From Bacteroidales bacterium (GTDB taxonomy: Bacteria; Bacteroidota; Bacteroidia; Bacteroidales; FEN-979), in the NCBI GenBank assembly GCA_028706295.1, contig JAQWBQ010000032.1, positions 1 to 38,133 of the forward strand: 38,133 nucleotides of DNA, read 5' to 3'. The notes below the pieces were generated by a model. It saw nothing but the letters and a program-made list of their open reading frames with translations, did not search any database and had not been told where the DNA came from. Shown piece by piece: positions 1-9,260 of this stretch (positions are counted from its first letter, which is position 1; each line of letters starts with the position of its first letter). The position numbers and the translations under genes were made by a program.

Positions 1-24
1 ATTACAAATAAGAAAGTGTTAATT

Positions 25-52
25 AAATTCATTGGTTATTTCCAATGAATTT
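25..52. repeat. Perfect 11-bp inverted repeat upstream of secDF
   Basis: Two arms of 11 bp (25-35 and 42-52) are exact reverse complements around a 6-nt spacer. The repeat covers the probable -33 region of the secDF promoter. It could be an operator, or an AT-rich terminator for a gene left of the window, because a T-rich tract follows it. The sequence alone does not decide between these. Confidence 0.6.
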
Positions 53-62
53 TCTAATTTTG
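32..62 (+). promoter_or_regulatory. Putative secDF promoter (TTG-N20-TAATTTTG)
   Basis: TAATTTTG at 55-62 fits the Bacteroidota -7 consensus TAnnTTTG. TTG at 32-34 lies 20 nt upstream, the expected -33 spacing. The transcript would start near 67-70, leaving a leader of about 45 nt before the ATG at 116. Confidence 0.6.
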
Positions 63-115
63 CACCCTCAAAAAAACAGGCATCCAGAAAACCAGTACAT
101 TAAAATTCAAAACTC

Positions 116-3100
116 ATGCAGAATAAAGGTGTTATTAAATTTTTCGCGATCACATTTGTCTTAGTATGTTTATTTCAGTTATCCTTTACGGTCATAAGCT
201 ACATCTACTCTGGAAAAGCTGAAGATTACGCCAATGCTCCCAAGGTGACTACTTTGGCGAAGGAGATGGCAAAAGGCGATCGGCTGATGGAAGAGTATTA
301 TTATGATTCTCTTGCAAAATCGCGACTGGAATATTACAACGATTCAATGGCCAATGTGACCGTTTACAATATCCTGTTGAAAAAGTACACCCTTAAAGAT
401 GTTCGGGAGCGTGAGATCAATCTGGGTCTCGACCTCAAAGGCGGTATGAACGTTACCATGGCTGTTTCGGTTCCCGATGTGATCCGGGCTTTATCGGGAT
501 ATAACCAGGATCCGACTTTCAACAAGGCCATGCTGAATGCCATTGAAAAGGAAAAAACAAGCACTACCGATTTTGTGGATCTCTTTTATAAATCCTTTAC
601 CGAACTCGATCCCAATGCCAAATTGGCCGCAATTTTTAATACAGTCGAATTGAAAGATAAAATAAACTACAACAGCAGCAATCAGGATGTTGTGAAGGTG
701 ATCCGGGAAGAGAGCAATGCCGCAATCGACAGAACTTATAACATTCTGACTACCCGTATCAACCGATTTGGTGTGGCACAACCTAATATTCAAAAACTTC
801 AGACCGCCGGCAGAATCCTGATCGAATTACCCGGTATTAAAGATCCTGAGCGTGTACGTAAGCTTTTACAGGGAACTGCCCAGCTTGAATTCTGGGAAAC
901 ATACCAATTCCCTGATCTTCAGCCATTCTTTGGGGAGGCTAACAAAAAACTGCCGGGGATTCTCCTGGCGGGTTCTGATTCTGTGGCAGCCGACAGCACC
1001 CTGAAAACGGATACCGCAGCAACAGCCAAAGCTATTGCATCAAAACAGGTATTGGCTGAGAAAAAGGAAGCTCCCAAACAGGCAGCGAAAACAAAAGCGG
1101 ATACTGGTAAAGCCGATACTTCCAAGGGTAATGCGCTGCTTAAACAATTAGGAAAAGATACCTCAGCAGCATCAGTTGCTGCAAAAAAACAACAGTCCTT
1201 TGAAGAATATGCCAAACTGAATCCGCTGTTCGCCTATCTTAACCCTGCCATTTACCAGGATAAAAACGGTCAGTATGTCGCGGGTCAGACTGCCATGGTC
1301 GGCCGGGCATTTATCAAGGACACTGCACGTGTTAACCACATGTTGCGCCTGACCAAGAATCTCTTCCCAAGAGACATGAAATTAGCCTGGACTGTCAAAC
1401 CCAGGGATGAAGCAAAAGATGTACTTGAACTTGTCGCCCTGAAAATTACCTCCCGTGACGGCAGCCCAGCCCTCGGCGGCGACGTGATCACCAATGCGCG
1501 TCAGGACTACGATCAAAATGGCAGGGTTGAAGTATCTATGTCGATGAACTCAGAAGGGGCAAGAATCTGGAAACGACTAACCGGTGAAAATATCGGAAAA
1601 CAGATTGCCATTGTACTTGACGGGTATATCTACAGCTATCCGAATGTAAACGGTGAAATCCCCAATGGGATGTCGTCCATCACCGGCGGCAATATGACCG
1701 TTGAAGAGGCCCAGGACCTTGCCAACATTCTTAAAGCCGGGAAGCTGCCCGCACCCGCACGAATCGTTGCTGAAGAAATCGTCGGCCCCTCCCTCGGCCA
1801 GGAATCCATTAACGCCGGTTTGCTCTCGTTCATCATTGCATTCATTGGTGTGCTCCTTTATATGTCGCTCTATTATAACGGTGCAGGACACGTTGCAGAC
1901 ATTGCGCTCTTTGCAAACGTATTTTTCCTCTTTGGCGTAATGGCTTCTATCGGGGCAGTTCTGACCCTTCCGGGTATCGCCGGTATTGTTCTTACCCTGG
2001 CCATGGCAGTCGACTCCAACGTTATCATCTACGAGCGTATGCGAGAGGAGATCAGGGCTGGAAAAGGAATGCGACTGGTTGTTAAAGATGGTTTCAGACA
2101 CGCCCTTTCGGCAATCATCGACGGTCACGTGACTACCATCCTCACCGGTATCGTCCTTTATATTTTTGGTTCGGGCCCGGTTCAAGGTTTTGCCACCACC
2201 CTCGTGTTAGGTCTTCTGCTCTCCCTGTTTTCCTCAATCTTCATTGCCCGACTGGTCTTTGAATGGATGCTCGACCGCGACATGCATATTACCACGGGCA
2301 ACCGCTTTACCATGGATCTGCTCCACAATACGAAGATCAATTTCATCGGACTTCGTAAAAAGATGTATATTCTGTCGATAGCCCTTTTGGTCCCCGGAAT
2401 CTTCAGTATTTTCATCAGGGGACTCGACCCGGGTCTTGATTTTACCGGTGGCCGCAGTTTTATTGTCCGTTTTGATCAGAATGTTTCAACCAACCACATC
2501 CGCGAATCGCTCCGTAATCAGTTCGGTGAATCGCCCGAAGTAAAAACGTTCGGACCGAACAATCAGGTCAAGATCACTACCAAGTATTTGATCAGTGAGC
2601 GCGACCAGAAAGCTGACTCAATCGTGAATGCGAAGTTATACGATGGAGTAAAATCTTATTATAAAGTTCCCTTATCGTACCCGGATTTTAAAGCAACCGA
2701 TGCCACCAAAGTGATTGGCCTGTTAAGCTCTCAAAGGGTTGATCCCACAATCAGCTATGCCCTGATCTGGAAATCATTTATGGCTGTTATGTTCTCACTC
2801 CTCATCATCTTTATCTATATAGCAATCCGTTTCAAAAACTGGCAGTTCGGACTTGGCGGGGTTATCGCTCTGGCGCACGACTCATTGATCATCATCAGCC
2901 TCTTCTCTATCTTCCACGGTATTTTACCATTCGGCATGGAGGTGGATCAGCACTTTATAGCTGCCATTCTGACCATCATCGGATATTCCATTATGGACAC
3001 CGTTATCATCTTCGACAGGATCCGTGAATACAGGGGTTTGTACCCCAAACGCGATCTTGCCGTGAACATCAACGGAGCTATCAACAGCACGTTGGGTCGA

Positions 3101-3319
3101 ACCATCAACACTTCAGGAGTCACCCTGGTCACACTGATCATTATCTTTATTTTCGGTGGTGAAGTGCTCCGGGGATTCACTTTCGCACTAACGGCCGGTG
3201 TCATTATCGGTACCTACTCTTCGGTGTTCGTTGCGACTCCTATCTCATATGACATCCTGAACTGGCAGAAAAAACGCCGTGAAAAGAAAGAATTATCCGA
3301 AAAAACGAAGGGTAAATAA
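116..3319 (+). CDS. secDF: Protein translocase SecDF fusion protein
   Basis: This 1067-residue inner-membrane protein helps the SecYEG channel drive protein export using the proton gradient. SecD and SecF are fused into one chain, as is usual in Bacteroidota. An N-terminal membrane segment (about 8-30) is followed by the SecD signature LGLDLKGG near residue 103, a large periplasmic region, and a SecD membrane block at about 565-735. The SecF half begins with LDPGLDFTGGRSF near residue 768 and ends with a second membrane block (about 885-1045) and a basic tail. Residues about 285-361 form a low-complexity Ala/Lys/Thr/Asp segment inside the first periplasmic domain, probably a flexible linker. 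The gene has its own promoter and terminator and seems monocistronic. Confidence 0.97.
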   Translation: MQNKGVIKFFAITFVLVCLFQLSFTVISYIYSGKAEDYANAPKVTTLAKEMAKGDRLMEEYYYDSLAKSRLEYYNDSMANVTVYNILLKKYTLKDVREREINLGLDLKGGMNVTMAVSVPDVIRALSGYNQDPTFNKAMLNAIEKEKTSTTDFVDLFYKSFTELDPNAKLAAIFNTVELKDKINYNSSNQDVVKVIREESNAAIDRTYNILTTRINRFGVAQPNIQKLQTAGRILIELPGIKDPERVRKLLQGTAQLEFWETYQFPDLQPFFGEANKKLPGILLAGSDSVAADSTLKTDTAATAKAIASKQVLAEKKEAPKQAAKTKADTGKADTSKGNALLKQLGKDTSAASVAAKKQQSFEEYAKLNPLFAYLNPAIYQDKNGQYVAGQTAMVGRAFIKDTARVNHMLRLTKNLFPRDMKLAWTVKPRDEAKDVLELVALKITSRDGSPALGGDVITNARQDYDQNGRVEVSMSMNSEGARIWKRLTGENIGKQIAIVLDGYIYSYPNVNGEIPNGMSSITGGNMTVEEAQDLANILKAGKLPAPARIVAEEIVGPSLGQESINAGLLSFIIAFIGVLLYMSLYYNGAGHVADIALFANVFFLFGVMASIGAVLTLPGIAGIVLTLAMAVDSNVIIYERMREEIRAGKGMRLVVKDGFRHALSAIIDGHVTTILTGIVLYIFGSGPVQGFATTLVLGLLLSLFSSIFIARLVFEWMLDRDMHITTGNRFTMDLLHNTKINFIGLRKKMYILSIALLVPGIFSIFIRGLDPGLDFTGGRSFIVRFDQNVSTNHIRESLRNQFGESPEVKTFGPNNQVKITTKYLISERDQKADSIVNAKLYDGVKSYYKVPLSYPDFKATDATKVIGLLSSQRVDPTISYALIWKSFMAVMFSLLIIFIYIAIRFKNWQFGLGGVIALAHDSLIIISLFSIFHGILPFGMEVDQHFIAAILTIIGYSIMDTVIIFDRIREYRGLYPKRDLAVNINGAINSTLGRTINTSGVTLVTLIIIFIFGGEVLRGFTFALTAGVIIGTYSSVFVATPISYDILNWQKKRREKKELSEKTKGK

Positions 3320-3340
3320 ACTCTTTTCCTAATCCTATTT

Positions 3341-3379
3341 GAACCCTGCCGGCCGCTCTTCCGTCAGGGTTCTTTTTTT
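3341..3379 (+). terminator. Rho-independent terminator of secDF
   Basis: An exact 8-bp stem (GAACCCTG at 3341-3348 with CAGGGTTC at 3365-3372) encloses a GC-rich loop and is followed directly by seven T residues. It lies 21 nt past the secDF stop codon. Confidence 0.9.
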
Positions 3380-3403
3380 ATCTTTTCACACCAGACTTTT
3401 ATC

Positions 3404-3411
3404 TATCTTTG
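3404..3411 (+). promoter_or_regulatory. Putative -7 promoter element of the OmpA-family/purM unit
   Basis: TATCTTTG matches TAnnTTTG. It lies just after the secDF terminator and 32 nt before the chosen ATG at 3444. No clear TTG is seen at -33. Its position argues against the longer reading frame that opens at 3339, which would start upstream of the promoter. Confidence 0.6.
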
Positions 3412-3443
3412 TACGTTATAATGCATATCCAATTGGCATAAAC

Positions 3444-6065
3444 ATGCGTCACACCAGGTTTCTTTTATTGCTTCTCGTCCTGATTGCCTCGACCCAGATT
3501 CTTTTTGCTCAGAATAAACTGACCCGGGCAGCCGATGATGCTTATTCAGATCAGATGTATTTATTGGCACTTCAGAAATACCAGAAAGCATACTCCAGAG
3601 TTAAGAATAACAAAGCGGAACGTGACCGCATCTCTTACCGGATCGCCGAATGTTACCGCATGATGAACAACACGAAAAAAGCTGAGACAGCTTATAAACG
3701 GCTCATCACGAACCCCAAGTATCTTAAAAGTGATCCTAAAGTGCTCCTTTCTTATGCCAACATGCTAAAAGCAAATGGCAATTATGATGAAGCAATTAAG
3801 CAATATAAAGCCTATAAGGAGCTCGTGCCTTCTGATAAATCAGTCGATGTTTTCGTTGAGAGCTGTTTACAAGCGAAAGAATGGATCGCCAATCCAACCA
3901 AGTATGATGTAAAATGGCAAAAATTGCTTAACACAAAGGAGGATGATTTTGCTGCTGCCTATGCAGATAAAAAGTTTAACTCGATAATCTTCACATCCGA
4001 CCGCAACGGAGCCAAAGGAAGAGACGTCGACAATTGGACGGGGTTGGGTTTTTCTGATTTCTTTTTCAGTAGAATAGATAAAAAGGGGGACTGGAGCAAG
4101 CCTGTGATTGCTGACGGAGGCGGAATGATCAACTCCAAAGCCAATGACGGGGTTGGCCAGTTCAATCAACGCTTTTCGTCATTTTATTTCACCCGGTGCT
4201 GGAATGATCCTAGAAGGAAAAACGGGTGTGCCATTTTTAAAGTAAGCCGTCAGGGAGGAGTCAATTGGTCAGAACCTGAAATTGTTGATTTGGGAGGAGA
4301 TTCCTCAACGGTCGTTGGGCATCCCTCCATCTCGTCCGACGAATCCATCTATTTTTCTGCAGATTTGCCCGGCGGATACGGAGGAAAAGACATCTGGGTC
4401 GTAAAAAAGGATAAAAAGACCGGGAAATACCTGAAAAAAAATCTGGGCCCCGAAATTAACTCGCCGGGCGATGAACTGTTTCCTTTCATCCGGAATGACA
4501 GTATCCTCTATTTTGCATCAAACGGTCACCCGGGAATGGGTGGCCTCGATATTTTTGTCTCTACTTTTTCTAAAACCGGAGTTAGTCCCAAATATCAGTG
4601 GGGAAGTACCTCCGGGAAGCAGCAACTTTCATCGATCAGCGGCGCAACCAGCTATCAATGGCAAAGTACCGGAACCGAACAGCCATTATCCACTGTGAGC
4701 GGGGCTACTTCACAGGCATACCAAGCCCCGGCAATACCGGCACAACCCGGGTGGACCACCCCGGAAAACATGCGTTACCCGATCAATTCAGCAGCCGATG
4801 ATTTTGCGATCGTTTTCAATGGTGATGAATCGGAGCAGGGTCTCTTCTCTTCAAACCGTCCGGGAGGGAAAGGACGTGATGACATCTATTCCTTCGTCGT
4901 TCCTCCGGTGTACTTCACACTCGAAGGCACCATCACCGATGATCGCACCCTTCAGCCTGTTGCCGGCGCAAAAGTACAGATTACCGGTACAAACGGGCGG
5001 GAGCTTGAAGACCTGACAGATGACAAAGGACATTACGGTTTTAATAAAATGCAGATTGCTGCAAATACTACCTATGATATCCTTGTCACCCGAAAGGAGT
5101 ACTTTAATGAAAAGGGACGGGAGACCACGGTAGGTCTTGAAAAAAGCAAAGATCTTGTCCGGAATTTCATTCTCAGACCCATTCCGAAAAAGCCTGTCGT
5201 ACTTCCCGATATTCTTTACGATCTGGCTAAATGGGATTTGAAGCCGCAGTACCGCGATTCTCTTCAAGGCCTGATCGAAACCCTCGATGCAAATGAAAAC
5301 CTGGTTATCGAACTGGCATCCCACACCGACTCCCGTGACATTGATGAAAGGAATGATATCCTCTCCCAACGGCGCGCCCAAAGTGTTGTCGATTACCTTA
5401 TTACCAGAGGAATTGACCCGGAACGGCTGGTTGCCAGAGGGTATGGTGAGCGTGTGCCGCGTACCCTTACCAAAGATATCACCCGTGAGGGTTATGTATT
5501 CAAGACAGGAACAATCCTTACAGATTCGATCATCGGTCTTTTACCTACAACTGCCGTTAAAGAAGCTGCACATCAATTGAACAGAAGGACTGAATTCTCC
5601 ATTCTCAGAAATGATTACATCCCGAAAACAAAAATTTCTAAGACAACAACGACAAAAATCGAACTCGTGGTCAAGCCCGAGGAGAATAATGTGTCTGTAA
5701 AAAAGACCAAGGAGGGATATTTCGAAGGAACCGGTTATATCAACGGTATCACCACTACATTTAACCTGGATTCCAAAGAAAAATCGGTATATATCTCCCC
5801 GGCTGTCACCCTCAAATTACTAAAGGACGGGGTCATCGATAAATCAAGTTTCGAAGGGGATCCCACAAAAATACTCGGAGAAGGTACGGTAGCCGACAAA
5901 GCCGTGGTAACACTGAAGGAAGTCCGAATTGGTAAAAACACGGTCAAAGAATTGAAAGCAACGGTCAATAAAAAGATCACTACACTCCAGTTTGGTGATA
6001 ACACGTTGAAATTGTTCGGTGCTTTCAGCATCGATGAAACCAACGGAGAGATAATTTTCGAATGA
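3444..6065 (+). CDS. OmpA-family outer-membrane protein with TPR, PD40 propeller and degenerate retropepsin-like tail
   Basis: This 873-residue envelope protein probably links the outer membrane to peptidoglycan. A signal peptide (MRHTRFLLLLLVLIASTQ, ending ILFAQ) fixes the start at 3444. Next come TPR-like helices (about 20-130), PD40/WD40-like blades (about 150-480), a carboxypeptidase-regulatory-like beta domain (about 489-572), and an OmpA peptidoglycan-binding domain (about 589-675) with the typical ASHTDSR and QRRAQSVVDYL motifs. Two oddities stand out. Residues 384-423 are two tandem 20-residue YQW...SGATS units inserted in the propeller. Residues about 758-873 resemble a Bacteroidota retropepsin-like domain in which the active-site Asp-Ser-Gly reads D776-S777-K778. 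The layout is reminiscent of the PorE and gliding-motility OmpA-like proteins linked to T9SS, but that is inference. The stop overlaps purM. Confidence 0.88.
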   Translation: MRHTRFLLLLLVLIASTQILFAQNKLTRAADDAYSDQMYLLALQKYQKAYSRVKNNKAERDRISYRIAECYRMMNNTKKAETAYKRLITNPKYLKSDPKVLLSYANMLKANGNYDEAIKQYKAYKELVPSDKSVDVFVESCLQAKEWIANPTKYDVKWQKLLNTKEDDFAAAYADKKFNSIIFTSDRNGAKGRDVDNWTGLGFSDFFFSRIDKKGDWSKPVIADGGGMINSKANDGVGQFNQRFSSFYFTRCWNDPRRKNGCAIFKVSRQGGVNWSEPEIVDLGGDSSTVVGHPSISSDESIYFSADLPGGYGGKDIWVVKKDKKTGKYLKKNLGPEINSPGDELFPFIRNDSILYFASNGHPGMGGLDIFVSTFSKTGVSPKYQWGSTSGKQQLSSISGATSYQWQSTGTEQPLSTVSGATSQAYQAPAIPAQPGWTTPENMRYPINSAADDFAIVFNGDESEQGLFSSNRPGGKGRDDIYSFVVPPVYFTLEGTITDDRTLQPVAGAKVQITGTNGRELEDLTDDKGHYGFNKMQIAANTTYDILVTRKEYFNEKGRETTVGLEKSKDLVRNFILRPIPKKPVVLPDILYDLAKWDLKPQYRDSLQGLIETLDANENLVIELASHTDSRDIDERNDILSQRRAQSVVDYLITRGIDPERLVARGYGERVPRTLTKDITREGYVFKTGTILTDSIIGLLPTTAVKEAAHQLNRRTEFSILRNDYIPKTKISKTTTTKIELVVKPEENNVSVKKTKEGYFEGTGYINGITTTFNLDSKEKSVYISPAVTLKLLKDGVIDKSSFEGDPTKILGEGTVADKAVVTLKEVRIGKNTVKELKATVNKKITTLQFGDNTLKLFGAFSIDETNGEIIFE

Positions 6066-7237
6066 CCCCCGGTACAAAATATGAACAACGTGGGGTCTCT
6101 CCGACAAAAGAAGAGGTGCACAACGCTATTCGTTTGGTCGACAAGGGATTGTTCCCAAAATCATTTTGCAAAATCATTCCGGATATTCTTGGCAAGGATC
6201 CGGAATGGTGTGACATTATGCATGCCGATGGTGCCGGCACCAAATCCTCTCTGGCCTACCTCTACTGGAAAGAAACCGGCGATCTGACCGTATGGCGTGG
6301 TATCGCCCAGGATGCCATCGTGATGAACCTGGATGATCTTTTATGCGTCGGTGCGGTAGATAACATTCTCATTTCCTCAACGATCGGCAGGAATAAAAAT
6401 TTAGTACCTGGCAATGTGATCGCAGAGATCATTGATGGAACCGAAACCTTTCTTGAAACGATGAGGGGTCTTGGGATCGGGATTTGGTCGACAGGAGGTG
6501 AAACCGCCGATATCGGGGATCTGGTAAGGACGATCGTTGTCGATTCGACTGTTGCCTGCCGGATCAGGCGAGATGAGATCATCGACAATGCCAATATCCG
6601 GGAAAAGGACGTCATTGTCGGGCTCGCTTCGTCCGGCCAGGCTCGCTATGAAAAGGACTACAACGGAGGGATGGGAAGCAACGGGCTTACCTCGGCACGA
6701 CATGATGTGTTGGGCTCTGAATACGGCGCCACTTACCCCGAAAGTTACGATCCCTCTATCCCCGCTCATCTGGTGTACTCAGGCTCCAAAAAGCTCACCC
6801 AGCCTTCTGAAGTTCCCGGCCTGGATATCGGACATCTGATCCTGGCTCCTACCCGCACCTATGCTCCGGTAATTCGTGACATACTCCTCAAAATGCGACC
6901 GGTTATCCATGGAATGGTTCATTGCAGCGGAGGCGGACAGACAAAAGTTCTTCATTTCATTGACCAGCTTCATATTAAAAAAACCGATCTTTTTCCCATT
7001 CCTCCCCTCTTCCGACTGATCCGGGAAGAATCGAATAGTTCCTGGTACGAGATGTACCGGGTATTCAATATGGGGCATCGGTTTGAGATATACCTCCCCG
7101 AAACGTATGCTAACAAAATCATTGAAATCGCACAATCATACGACATCGAAGCACGTGTAATCGGACATTGTGAAGCCTGCATCGGGAAAAAACTTACCCT
7201 TGCAGGACCTGAAGGCGATCTCACATATACCCATTAA
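6062..7237 (+). CDS. purM: Phosphoribosylformylglycinamidine cyclo-ligase (AIR synthase), Bacteroidota form
   Basis: This 391-residue cytosolic enzyme closes the imidazole ring of AIR from FGAM with ATP, step five of purine synthesis. It shows the family's GAGTKSSLAYLYW motif, the DDLLCVGA segment and the STGGETADIGDLVRT glycine-rich loop. It is longer than the roughly 345-residue E. coli enzyme and matches the Bacteroidota version, which starts with a ...RGVS..KE.VHNAI segment. The start codon overlaps the upstream OmpA-family stop by 4 nt (ATGA), so translation is probably coupled. This is an odd pairing of an envelope protein with a purine enzyme. No other pur gene is in the window. Confidence 0.93.
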   Translation: MTPGTKYEQRGVSPTKEEVHNAIRLVDKGLFPKSFCKIIPDILGKDPEWCDIMHADGAGTKSSLAYLYWKETGDLTVWRGIAQDAIVMNLDDLLCVGAVDNILISSTIGRNKNLVPGNVIAEIIDGTETFLETMRGLGIGIWSTGGETADIGDLVRTIVVDSTVACRIRRDEIIDNANIREKDVIVGLASSGQARYEKDYNGGMGSNGLTSARHDVLGSEYGATYPESYDPSIPAHLVYSGSKKLTQPSEVPGLDIGHLILAPTRTYAPVIRDILLKMRPVIHGMVHCSGGGQTKVLHFIDQLHIKKTDLFPIPPLFRLIREESNSSWYEMYRVFNMGHRFEIYLPETYANKIIEIAQSYDIEARVIGHCEACIGKKLTLAGPEGDLTYTH

Positions 7238-7325
7238 GACTCATCAATCCTTTTTAATCCGGATCGAGTAAGTGTCAGGGGTTGTCTGAGATTCATCATC
7301 GGGCAGTACCTTCCGTAATTTTTCC

Positions 7326-7333
7326 TAACTTTG
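7326..7333 (+). promoter_or_regulatory. Putative -7 promoter element of prfA-pyrF
   Basis: TAACTTTG matches TAnnTTTG and lies 14 nt before the prfA ATG at 7348, implying a short leader. No good -33 TTG is seen. Confidence 0.55.
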
Positions 7334-7347
7334 CAGGCCAATAATTA

Positions 7348-8427
7348 ATGCAGATGATTGAGAAGTTAGAAGCGATCAAGGTTCGTTATGAAGACATTCA
7401 GACTCAGATGAATGATCCGTCCGTGATGGCTGATATGAAACGATATATCAAACTCAGTAAAGATTACAAGGAACTTCAGCCGATCATGGAGGCTTTTGAA
7501 CTATACAAAAACATCCTCGCAAACCTTGATCATGCCCGCGACATCCTTTATAATGAGAAAGATGAGGAGTTTCGTGCCATGGCAAAAGAAGAGTTGGCAG
7601 TATTGACCGGCGACAAGGAGAAACTGGAAGAAGAGATCAGGGTGATGTTGGTCCCGGCAGATCCTGAAGACAGGAAAAATGCCGTGGTTGAGATTCGGGC
7701 GGGTACCGGTGGGGATGAAGCCAGCATCTTTGCCGGAGACCTTTTCAGGATGTATAATAAATATTGTGAAAACCGCCGGTGGAAGGTCGATCTTGTCGAT
7801 TTCACCGAGGGCACAATGGGTGGATTCAAGGAAATTATCTTTGATGTTTCGGGTGAGAATGTATACGGACAACTCAAATATGAATCCGGGGTTCACCGGG
7901 TCCAAAGGGTTCCCCAGACCGAAACCCAGGGAAGGGTTCATACTTCCGCTGCGACAGTTGCCGTACTTCCCGAGGCTGATGAATTTGACGTTGAAATTAG
8001 AACTGCAGATATCAGAAAGGATACCTTTTGTTCATCCGGACCAGGCGGTCAATCGGTTAATACTACCTACTCAGCGATCCGGTTAACCCACATTCCAAGT
8101 GGAATCGTCGTTTCCTGCCAGGATGAAAAATCTCAGATCAAGAATTACGAGAAAGCGCTTAAAGTTTTAAGAACCAGGCTCTATGAGCTTGAACATCAGA
8201 AGTACCTGGATGAAATTTCGAAAAAAAGAAAAACCATGGTCTCCACCGGCGACCGGTCGGCAAAGATTCGGACCTACAATTATCCGCAAAGCCGTGTGAC
8301 CGACCATCGTATCAACATGACCCTGTATAATCTCCCCACCATCCTCGACGGGGAGGTTCAACCCCTGATTGATGCGTTACAACTTGCCGAAAACGCCGAA
8401 AGGCTTAAAGAAGCGGGAACCGAATAA
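7348..8427 (+). CDS. prfA: Peptide chain release factor 1
   Basis: This 359-residue translation factor releases the finished chain at UAA and UAG codons. The catalytic GGQ is at residues 233-235 within [15 protein letters not shown]. The stop-codon-reading PxT tripeptide is P189-Q190-T191, in the class I position expected for RF1 (PAT in E. coli); release factor 2 would carry SPF. The N-terminal region is a helical coiled domain. MQM at the start gives two possible Met codons, at 7348 and 7354; the first is used here. pyrF follows after 8 nt, so the two are probably co-transcribed. Confidence 0.96.
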   Translation: MQMIEKLEAIKVRYEDIQTQMNDPSVMADMKRYIKLSKDYKELQPIMEAFELYKNILANLDHARDILYNEKDEEFRAMAKEELAVLTGDKEKLEEEIRVMLVPADPEDRKNAVVEIRAGTGGDEASIFAGDLFRMYNKYCENRRWKVDLVDFTEGTMGGFKEIIFDVSGENVYGQLKYESGVHRVQRVPQTETQGRVHTSAATVAVLPEADEFDVEIRTADIRKDTFCSSGPGGQSVNTTYSAIRLTHIPSGIVVSCQDEKSQIKNYEKALKVLRTRLYELEHQKYLDEISKKRKTMVSTGDRSAKIRTYNYPQSRVTDHRINMTLYNLPTILDGEVQPLIDALQLAENAERLKEAGTE

Positions 8428-8435
8428 ATTAATGT

Positions 8436-9260
8436 ATGGAAAGAAAAGCACTCATTGATCTGATTTTTTCGAAAAAAACATTTCTCTGTATCGGTCTGGA
8501 TACGGACATTTCAAAGGTTCCGGTGCATTTGCTTGAGCACGAGGATCCCGTTTTTGAATTTAACAGGCAGATCATTGACGCTACCCATGACCTGGTTATT
8601 GCTTACAAACCCAATTTTGCTTTTTATGAAGCTGCTGGCATTAAAGGACTTACCAGTCTTGCAAAAACCATTCAGTACCTGAATAAAAACTACCGGGACC
8701 AGGTATTTACCATTGCAGATGCAAAGCGTGGCGACATCGGGAATACTTCCCAACAATATGCCCGTGCGGTATTTGATGAATCCTCCTCGGGAATGAATTT
8801 TGACGCGGTCACCGTGGCTCCATATATGGGCGAAGATTCGGTAAAACCTTTCCTATCATATCCGGATAAATGGATCATTGTTTTAGCACTGACCTCAAAC
8901 AAAGGAGCTGAAGATTTTCAATTTTTTCAGGACGGGGCAACCCGATTATTTGAGCGTGTACTTATCAATTCTCAGCAGTGGGGCAATCCAGGAGATATGA
9001 TGTATGTTGTTGGGGCTACCCAGGCTGAAATGCTGACCCGTGTGCGGGCGCTGGTGCCCGACCATTTCCTGCTGGTTCCCGGCGTTGGTGCACAGGGAGG
9101 CAGCCTCCAACAGGTCATTCAACACGGAATGACCCGGGAATGCGGATTGATCGTAAACTCCTCAAGAAATATTATTTATGCCTCCAAGGGCATCGAATTT
9201 GCAGATGCTGCCCGGCTGGAGGCCCGGAGAATGCAATCGGAAATGTCAGGATCTCTATAA
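8436..9260 (+). CDS. pyrF: Orotidine 5'-phosphate decarboxylase (type 2)
   Basis: This 274-residue enzyme converts OMP to UMP, the last step of pyrimidine synthesis. The catalytic motif DAKRGD is at residues 95-100, giving the Asp-Lys-Asp charge network. LCIGLDTD near the N terminus and [10 protein letters not shown] near residue 210 fit the phosphate- and base-binding parts of the barrel. The length matches the longer type 2 form, not the roughly 240-residue enterobacterial form. An overlapping ATG at 8432 is in another frame and is rejected. The stop codon directly abuts the stop of the opposing ilvE gene, with no bases between. Confidence 0.95.
   Translation: MERKALIDLIFSKKTFLCIGLDTDISKVPVHLLEHEDPVFEFNRQIIDATHDLVIAYKPNFAFYEAAGIKGLTSLAKTIQYLNKNYRDQVFTIADAKRGDIGNTSQQYARAVFDESSSGMNFDAVTVAPYMGEDSVKPFLSYPDKWIIVLALTSNKGAEDFQFFQDGATRLFERVLINSQQWGNPGDMMYVVGATQAEMLTRVRALVPDHFLLVPGVGAQGGSLQQVIQHGMTRECGLIVNSSRNIIYASKGIEFADAARLEARRMQSEMSGSL

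Noticed and set aside
1577-2185. Long antisense open frame (202 codons) inside secDF, and similar ones at 4851-5381 and 31876-32385
   Set aside because: They lie wholly or mostly opposite well-recognised genes, have no family-like sequence and no promoter, and reflect codon bias of the real genes.
3339-3443. 35-codon upstream extension of the OmpA-family gene
   Set aside because: It overlaps the secDF terminator and the promoter element, and the signal peptide begins at 3444.
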